Of a stretch of DNA of 64,000 nt, positions 59,172-64,000 are shown one piece after another (positions within the stretch are counted from its first letter, which is position 1; every line of letters begins with the position of its first letter). The stretch is from Gordonia sp. PDNC005. GTDB taxonomy: Bacteria > Actinomycetota > Actinomycetes > Mycobacteriales > Mycobacteriaceae. Position numbers and translations under genes: made by a program. The notes below the pieces were generated by a model. The model searched no databases. It saw only the letters and a list, made by a program, of their open reading frames with translations, and was not told where the DNA came from. Location of the stretch: positions 3,410,001 through 3,474,000 of the forward strand of contig NZ_CP070351.1 in NCBI RefSeq assembly GCF_016919385.1, written 5' to 3'.

Positions 59172-59812
59172 GCGACCTTCGAGTGATGGTGGTCGACGAC
59201 CATCCGATGTGGCGCGACGGCGTGGCCCGCGACCTCACCGACAACGGGTTCGACGTCGTCGCGACCGCAGACAGTGTCGCCGCGGCCGCAGTCCGCGCGG
59301 CCGCCACCCTGCCCGACGTGGTCCTCATGGACATGAATCTCCCCGACGGAACCGGCGCACAAGCCACCGCCGCCGTTCTCGACGTGCACCCCGCGGCACG
59401 CGTTCTGATCCTGTCGGCGTCCGACGAGCGCGACGACGTCCTCGAGGCCATCAAGGCCGGGGCCACCGGGTACCTCGTGAAGAGTGCCCAGCAGTCGGAG
59501 CTGATCGCCGCGGTCACCTCGACCGGCGAGGGCCAACCGGTCTTCACTCCCGGCCTCGCAGGACTTGTTCTCGGCGAATACCGCCGCATGTCGCAGTCGC
59601 CGCAGTCGGACGCGCCGGTTCTGACCGGCCGTGAGACCGAAGTACTCCGGCATGTGGCGAAGGGCCTGTCGTCGCGGCAGATCGCGACCCGACTGGAGAT
59701 CAGTCCGCGCACCGTCGAGAACCACGTCGGTTCGGCACTTCGGAAACTGCAACTCGGCAACCGAGTCGAACTCGCCCGGTACGCCATCGAACACGGGCTC
59801 GACGCCGACTGA
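59168..59812 (+). CDS. LuxR/NarL-family response regulator
   Basis: The 214-residue protein has a receiver domain starting VMVVDDHPMWRDGVARDLTD with phospho-acceptor Asp in VVLMDMNLPDG (about 56) and Lys in GYLVKSAQ (about 104). A LuxR-type helix-turn-helix follows (LTGRETEVLRHVAKGLSSRQ, then IATRLEISPRTVENHVGSAL). GTG 59168 overlaps the kinase stop. It is the output of the MacS-like kinase. Target promoters are unknown, but the membrane-protein genes downstream are candidates. Confidence 0.93.
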   Translation: MSDLRVMVVDDHPMWRDGVARDLTDNGFDVVATADSVAAAAVRAAATLPDVVLMDMNLPDGTGAQATAAVLDVHPAARVLILSASDERDDVLEAIKAGATGYLVKSAQQSELIAAVTSTGEGQPVFTPGLAGLVLGEYRRMSQSPQSDAPVLTGRETEVLRHVAKGLSSRQIATRLEISPRTVENHVGSALRKLQLGNRVELARYAIEHGLDAD

Positions 59813-59932
59813 ACTGCGCGGCGAGCCATCTCTACGGCGCGATCTCCTACGGGATGCGCACGCGCAAGTGACCAGGGGAAGTGCGTAGTCCTACTCATGT
59901 CCTCGGGCCCGATCCGGGCGAGGGTTGAAGGC

Positions 59933-61636
59933 ATGAACGAGACCCCGCAGCCAACGCCCGTCAATCGTCTGTCCAACCAGCTGCCGCCGACCGGTCCGCA
60001 GCCCTACCAACCGCACATCCAATACCAGACCTCCGGCTACACGCCGTACCCCGCCATGGCACCGTTGCCGCCGACTCCGACCATCGGCCAACGACTATCC
60101 GCCGCCGCTGAAAGCGGCCTCATCGGCCGAGTCCTCGCCGGTGTCGGCGTCGCGATCACACTTTCCGGAATCGTGATGCTCCTCGTCCTCGCCGCACAGG
60201 CCGGACTCCTTCGTCCCGAAGTCCGTGTTGCAGGCGGCGGTGTCCTCGCCGCCGCACTCACAGCTCTCGGAATCTGGATCGGCCGCACACCCGCCAAGCG
60301 CCCAGGCGCCATCGCCATCGTCGCGACCGGCATCGCGGGCCTGCTGTTCGACGTCCTCGCGACCAGCGCCATTTACAACTGGGTGCCCGCCGCAGCGGCA
60401 CTCGGAGTCGCAGGCGCCATCGCAGGCGGTGGACTGTACCTCGCCCACCGTTGGGAGTCCCAGACTCTTGGATTGATGGTGTCGATCCCGGTCCTGATCC
60501 TGGCGCCCATCGTCACGCAGGGCAGCGACGAGACACTCGTCGCATTCATGATCGTGTACGTCGCAGCCACCACTTGGATTCAGGTCGGCCGAGACTGGAC
60601 CGCCATGTTCCTGGTCAACGCCGCCGCCGTCATCATCCCCGCCGGGCTCCATCCCCAGTTCGCCGACAACCCGTGGGTCGCGGCGTCGCTCGCTCTCGCC
60701 GGAGTCGCAGTGCTCACCGGCTCATCGGTCCTGATCGCTCGCACCAGCAGCAACCCCGAACTCATCGCCCTCGCCGCCGCGATCGGCGCGCTCCCCCTGA
60801 TCACCTCGGTCACCGACCTCGGCGCACCCGCCGCAGCACTTCTCACCGGTGGCGCCGCAACCTTCGCCACGGCCGCCTTCGGCACCGCACGCACACTGGG
60901 CCGCGACGTCCGGATCATGTGGCTCATCCCGGCAGGCCTGCTCCTGCTGCTGGCAGCCGGTTACGCCGTCGACACGGCCTACCGCCCCTCGACCATCCTC
61001 GCCGCAGCCGTCGTCCTCGCCGGAGCGTCGTTCTACGCACGTGACCTCGCACTCCCGATCCGCGTCATCGCCACCGTGTTCGGCGCAATCGGCATTCTGA
61101 TGCTCAACGCGTACGGCGCCGCGGCGCAGGTGTTCGTCCCGACCCTCGACGAACGCTCCACGTATGCATCACTCCTCGTCGGCACCATCGTCGGCCTGAT
61201 CACCACCGCGCTGCTCACCTGGGCATGGGCCACCTCTTTCAAGGCGCACGCACTCCGCATCAGCCTGGCCGGCGGCGTCACCGCACTGTGGCTCATCACC
61301 AGCGGCAGCCTCAGCGTCGCGCACCTGATCACCGACGACGTCGACGCCGCCTTCCGTGCCGGCCATGCGGCCACCACGATCATCTGGGGTTCGGTCGCTG
61401 TGGTCGCCCTGCTGAAGGCTCGCCGTCTCGCCGGGTCAGACCGCGCAGTGGTCCTCACCGCAGGTCTGGCGGTCATGGCCGCAGCGATCGGCAAGCTGTT
61501 CCTGTTCGACCTCGCCGCCCTCGACGGTGTGTACCGCGTCATCGCTTTCATCGTCGTCGGCCTCATGCTCCTCGGCCTCGGCGTCTCATACGCCCAGACT
61601 CTGGTCTCCTCTGACGAAGAGCCTGCTCACGCCTGA
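59933..61636 (+). CDS. Multispanning membrane protein, DUF2339-like
   Basis: The 567-residue protein begins with a Pro/Gln-rich cytoplasmic stretch (about 1-55, with LPPTGPQPYQPHIQYQ). At least 14 hydrophobic segments follow in near-continuous series to the C-terminus. The ending LFLFDLAALDGVYRVIAFIV (about 523-542) is characteristic of DUF2339 membrane proteins. Function is unknown. It is 120 bases downstream of the two-component regulator and followed by a strong bidirectional terminator. ATG 59933 is preferred over a start at 59897. Confidence 0.8.
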   Translation: MNETPQPTPVNRLSNQLPPTGPQPYQPHIQYQTSGYTPYPAMAPLPPTPTIGQRLSAAAESGLIGRVLAGVGVAITLSGIVMLLVLAAQAGLLRPEVRVAGGGVLAAALTALGIWIGRTPAKRPGAIAIVATGIAGLLFDVLATSAIYNWVPAAAALGVAGAIAGGGLYLAHRWESQTLGLMVSIPVLILAPIVTQGSDETLVAFMIVYVAATTWIQVGRDWTAMFLVNAAAVIIPAGLHPQFADNPWVAASLALAGVAVLTGSSVLIARTSSNPELIALAAAIGALPLITSVTDLGAPAAALLTGGAATFATAAFGTARTLGRDVRIMWLIPAGLLLLLAAGYAVDTAYRPSTILAAAVVLAGASFYARDLALPIRVIATVFGAIGILMLNAYGAAAQVFVPTLDERSTYASLLVGTIVGLITTALLTWAWATSFKAHALRISLAGGVTALWLITSGSLSVAHLITDDVDAAFRAGHAATTIIWGSVAVVALLKARRLAGSDRAVVLTAGLAVMAAAIGKLFLFDLAALDGVYRVIAFIVVGLMLLGLGVSYAQTLVSSDEEPAHA

Positions 61637-61644
61637 CGCAAACA

Positions 61645-61687
61645 CACAAAACGGGCCGGATCCCATTGGGGTCCGGCCCGTTTTGTG
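61645..61687. terminator. Strong bidirectional terminator
   Basis: A 20-base stem (61645-61664 with 61668-61687, one mismatch) carries AAAA on one side and TTTT on the other. It serves the convergent genes ending at 61636 and 61709. Confidence 0.93.
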
Positions 61688-61708
61688 TTCCGTTGCGACG
61701 AGCAAGGA

Positions 61709-62239
61709 CTACTTCTTGAGAACTCCCATGACGACGCCGCCCGCAAGAGCGACGATGGCACCGACCAGAGCGAGGTACAGACCCGAACCGGCCTTGAATT
61801 CGTTGCCGATCGTCAGAAGAGCGAAGCCCGCGCTGAGCAGTGCGAAGACGCCGGCGATGATCGGAGCGCGCTTCATGTTGTCGGTGAACTTGCCAAGCAG
61901 ACGCGCGACGGCCACAACGATCAGCACGACCATCGCGATGCCGGCGACCCAGTGCAGACGTCCCATCGACGCGGAGGTGATCTCGTAGACCTCGCCGCTC
62001 GTCTTGGCGCCCAGGCCGGTGACCGTCGCCCCGGAGTCGGCCTTGGCGACCATCCAGACCATCGGGTAACTGATCAGTACCAGAACAGCACCGACGATCG
62101 ATACGACGGCGCCAACGGAGAAACCCGTGTACTCGTTCGCCTGCGCCGGCAGCGTGTAGTCGGCCTGGCCGACCGGCTGCTGCGCGTAGTTCGGGATGTC
62201 CTGCTGCGGCGGGAGGTTTGCGGGATTCTGCTGCGTCAT
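61709..62239 (-). CDS. Small membrane protein of unknown function
   Basis: The 176-residue protein has a Gln/Pro-rich N-terminus (NPANLPPQQDIPNYAQQPVG, about 5-24), then four hydrophobic segments (about 48-68, 101-122, 132-148 and 156-174) and a short KK end. One loop (KADSGATVTGLGAKTSGEVY) is probably outside. I recognise no family. The start at 62239 has no good ribosome site. Confidence 0.7.
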   Translation of the reverse strand: MTQQNPANLPPQQDIPNYAQQPVGQADYTLPAQANEYTGFSVGAVVSIVGAVLVLISYPMVWMVAKADSGATVTGLGAKTSGEVYEITSASMGRLHWVAGIAMVVLIVVAVARLLGKFTDNMKRAPIIAGVFALLSAGFALLTIGNEFKAGSGLYLALVGAIVALAGGVVMGVLKK

Positions 62240-62251
62240 GCCGGAAACGTA

Positions 62252-62283
62252 ACGCACCCGCACGCAACTGCGTGCGGGTGCGT
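62252..62283 (-). terminator. Stem-loop downstream of the alcohol dehydrogenase gene
   Basis: ACGCACCCGCACGCA (62252-62266) pairs perfectly with 62269-62283. It lies 25 bases after the dehydrogenase stop on the minus strand. Confidence 0.7.
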
Positions 62284-62307
62284 CGATCGGGTGAATGGAC
62301 GAGCGAC

Positions 62308-63432
62308 CTACCAGTCGGCCTCGTCGTAGACGACCATGCCGCGGATGTTGTTGCCTTCAAGCATGTCGTCGTAGGCGCGGTTGATGTCTTCGAGCCGGTA
62401 GGTCTGAGTGACGAGGTCGGCGAGATTGAGCTGGCCCGCCCGGTACTCGTTGAGCAGCTTCGGGATCTGCGTGCGCGGTCCGGCGCCGCCGAAGATGGCG
62501 CCCTGAATCCGCTTCTGCAGCAGAGTCAGCTCGAACAGGTTGAGCTTCACGTCCATCGCGGCGTAGTCGCCCATGCCGACAACAACCACCTGGCCGCCCT
62601 TCGCGGTCAGTGCCGCAGCAGGCGCGATGTACTCGCCCTTCATCTCACCGATGGTGAGGACGACGGTGTTCGCCATCTTTCCCCACGTCAGCTCGTTGAC
62701 AGCGGGGATCGCCTCCTCCATCGACTCGAAAGTGTGCGTCGCGCCGAGCTTCTCTGCCATGTCGCGCTTGAACTTCACCGGGTCGACGGCGACAACGTGC
62801 CGCGCGCCGGACGCCTTCGCCCCCTGGACCGAGTTGATGCCGACACCACCGATACCGACGACCACCACGGTGTCGCCGACACGAGTCCCGCCGATCTCCG
62901 ACGCCGAACCCCAGCCGGTTGCAACACCGCAGCCGAGCAGAGCGGCTTGCTGAAGCGGAATGTCGTTCTCTACCTTGACCAGCGACGCCTCGTTCACCGT
63001 GATGTAAGGCGAGAACGTGCCCAGCAGACACATCTGGGTGAGACCCTCACCGTTCTGCGTCACGCGGTGAGTCTTGTCAGAGATCGAGAGTCCGGTCAGC
63101 AGACCCGCACCCTCGTCACAGATGTTCTGCGCGCCACGCGAGCACGGCTCACAGACGCCGCATGCCGGGATGAACGCAGTGACGACATGGTCGCCCTCCG
63201 CGAACCGAGTGACGCCCTCGCCGACCTTGACGACAACACCTGCGCCTTCGTGGCCGCCGACAACGGGGAACGGCGCGGGCGACTGCCCGGTCCGCAGATG
63301 GTGGTCCGAGTGGCAGAGTCCGGATGCGACCAACCGCACCTGGACTTCCCCGGCGACCGGGTCGCCGAGCTCGATCTCCTCGATCTTCCATTCCTCGTTG
63401 ACGCCGTGCAGGACTGCGGCTTTCGTCTTCAT
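62308..63432 (-). CDS. NDMA-dependent alcohol dehydrogenase
   Basis: The 374-residue zinc dehydrogenase has the catalytic metal motif GLCHSDHHLRTG (about 38-49), GGHEGAG (about 59-65), the structural zinc cysteines in PACGVCEPCSRGAQNIC (about 90-106) and the Rossmann motif VVGIGGVGINSVQGA (about 194-208). Its length, HSDHH and the ITVNEASLVKVENDIPLQQA region match the nicotinoprotein NDMA-dependent type common in mycolata. It oxidises primary alcohols with tightly bound NAD. ATG 63432 (MKTKAAVL) is preferred to a start 60 bases upstream. Confidence 0.9.
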   Translation of the reverse strand: MKTKAAVLHGVNEEWKIEEIELGDPVAGEVQVRLVASGLCHSDHHLRTGQSPAPFPVVGGHEGAGVVVKVGEGVTRFAEGDHVVTAFIPACGVCEPCSRGAQNICDEGAGLLTGLSISDKTHRVTQNGEGLTQMCLLGTFSPYITVNEASLVKVENDIPLQQAALLGCGVATGWGSASEIGGTRVGDTVVVVGIGGVGINSVQGAKASGARHVVAVDPVKFKRDMAEKLGATHTFESMEEAIPAVNELTWGKMANTVVLTIGEMKGEYIAPAAALTAKGGQVVVVGMGDYAAMDVKLNLFELTLLQKRIQGAIFGGAGPRTQIPKLLNEYRAGQLNLADLVTQTYRLEDINRAYDDMLEGNNIRGMVVYDEADW

Positions 63433-63573
63433 GCGCACATCACTCTCTTCGTGGAGTAGGTCGTTCGGGTCACGCGCCGAGCGTGTGACCACGGTCTCAT
63501 CCTGCCCTCCGAGGCGCGTTCCGCGTGAGCATATGTCGAATTACGCCGACGCCCGATCCACGGCAGCGCACGG

Positions 63574-63612
63574 ATCGACACGCCGGACCGGAATGGAAAT
63601 CGGCGTGTCGAT
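63574..63612. promoter_or_regulatory. Perfect 12-base inverted repeat upstream of the acyltransferase
   Basis: ATCGACACGCCG (63574-63585) and CGGCGTGTCGAT (63601-63612) are separated by 15 bases and end 18 bases before the GTG at 63631. It could be an operator or an RNA hairpin. No regulator gene is adjacent. Confidence 0.5.
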
Positions 63613-63630
63613 GCACGTAGCATCCGGGCT

Positions 63631-64000
63631 GTGACGAACGCCGGAAGCAATACCCGACCACCGTCGCCGCAGGACTCGTCGAAGCCCGCCGCGACCGGAA
63701 AGTCGGCGGACTACCGGCTCGACCTCGACGGACTCCGCGGAATCGCCATCTTCCTCGTCGCCGTCTTCCACGTCTGGTTCGGGCGGGTGTCCGGCGGAGT
63801 CGACGTCTTCCTCACCCTGTCCGGATACTTCTTCGTCGCCTCACTGCTCAAGCACGTGATCACCACCAACCCGTCGGACGTCGGATGGTCGGTGGCGATC
63901 AACCCGTGGCCGAGGCTGTCGCGGATGCTGCGGCGTCTCGTCCCCGCACTCTTCCTCGTGCTTGCGGCGATCGCCGTCCTGATCTGGTCGCTGATGCCCA
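63631..64000 (+). CDS. Membrane acyltransferase, acyltransferase-3 family (partial, 3' end outside window)
   Basis: From GTG 63631 the frame is open to the window end (123 codons). After a hydrophilic N-terminus the sequence reads YRLDLDGLRGIAIFLVAVFH (about 32-51), VSGGVDVFLTLSGYFFVASL (about 56-75) and PRLSRMLRRLVPALFLVLAA (about 97-116). These are the DGLRGIA...H, GGVDVFFxLSGY and RRxxRLxPAL signatures of OafA-type acyltransferase-3 proteins. They acylate surface sugars or peptidoglycan. In many actinobacterial homologs a SGNH hydrolase domain follows; whether it does here cannot be seen. Confidence 0.88.
   Translation, partial: MTNAGSNTRPPSPQDSSKPAATGKSADYRLDLDGLRGIAIFLVAVFHVWFGRVSGGVDVFLTLSGYFFVASLLKHVITTNPSDVGWSVAINPWPRLSRMLRRLVPALFLVLAAIAVLIWSLMP

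Overview
The window is GC-rich, densely coding DNA with many 4-base ATGA/GTGA gene overlaps, frequent GTG starts and several apparently leaderless genes. HspR with CTTGAGT-N7-ACTCAAG operators, DtxR/IdeR-type iron boxes, KstR-like boxes, an EspR-like regulator, MpaB/DUF2236 oxygenases and RER_14450-type alternate-signal exported proteins together point to a mycolic-acid actinobacterium (Mycobacteriales), most like Gordonia or a close relative. The genus is an inference. I recognised no rRNA, tRNA, CRISPR array, insertion sequence or prophage.

Layout. 1-8277: ferric-siderophore uptake, with two ABC half-transporters, an AraC regulator, a substrate-binding lipoprotein, a siderophore-interacting flavoprotein, two FecCD permeases and an ATPase, with iron boxes in front. 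8462-16704: a seven-gene, translationally coupled ester/ketone/lactone-type catabolic operon (lipase, SDR, acyl-CoA ligase, two metallo-beta-lactamase-fold hydrolases, dienelactone hydrolase, Baeyer-Villiger-type monooxygenase) followed by a TetR gene. A large nested inverted repeat sits at its promoter. 18469-22029: EspR-like regulator, His-rich surface stalk protein, ImmA/IrrE metalloprotease and MAB_1171c-like membrane protein, facing a GNAT acetyltransferase preceded by a 30-residue peptide gene. A near-identical element lies at both outer ends of this locus, and this is the most intriguing part of the window. 22267-34770: assorted redox and metabolic genes (two MpaB-family oxygenases, LLM oxidoreductase, sulfurtransferase, PLP-dependent enzyme, uracil permease, amidohydrolase, flavohemoglobin-like protein), plus a decayed AbiEi/DUF559-like gene.

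34785-40548: stress region with a CarH/LitR-like MerR-B12 regulator divergent from dps, then csbD, SDRs and an ArsR/SRPBCC pair. A block of inverted tandem repeats (40549-40822) separates it from lon. 40838-49605: proteostasis (lon; dnaK-grpE-dnaJ-hspR) with a MarR/MFS efflux pair between. 50219-56569: secreted proteins, including a SipW-type export island with two signal peptidases and five alternate-signal substrates. 56690-64000: small DivIVA protein, crotonase, MacS-type two-component system, DUF2339-like membrane protein, small membrane protein, NDMA-dependent alcohol dehydrogenase and a truncated membrane acyltransferase.

All assignments come from reading motifs by eye. No similarity search, folding or expression data were available.
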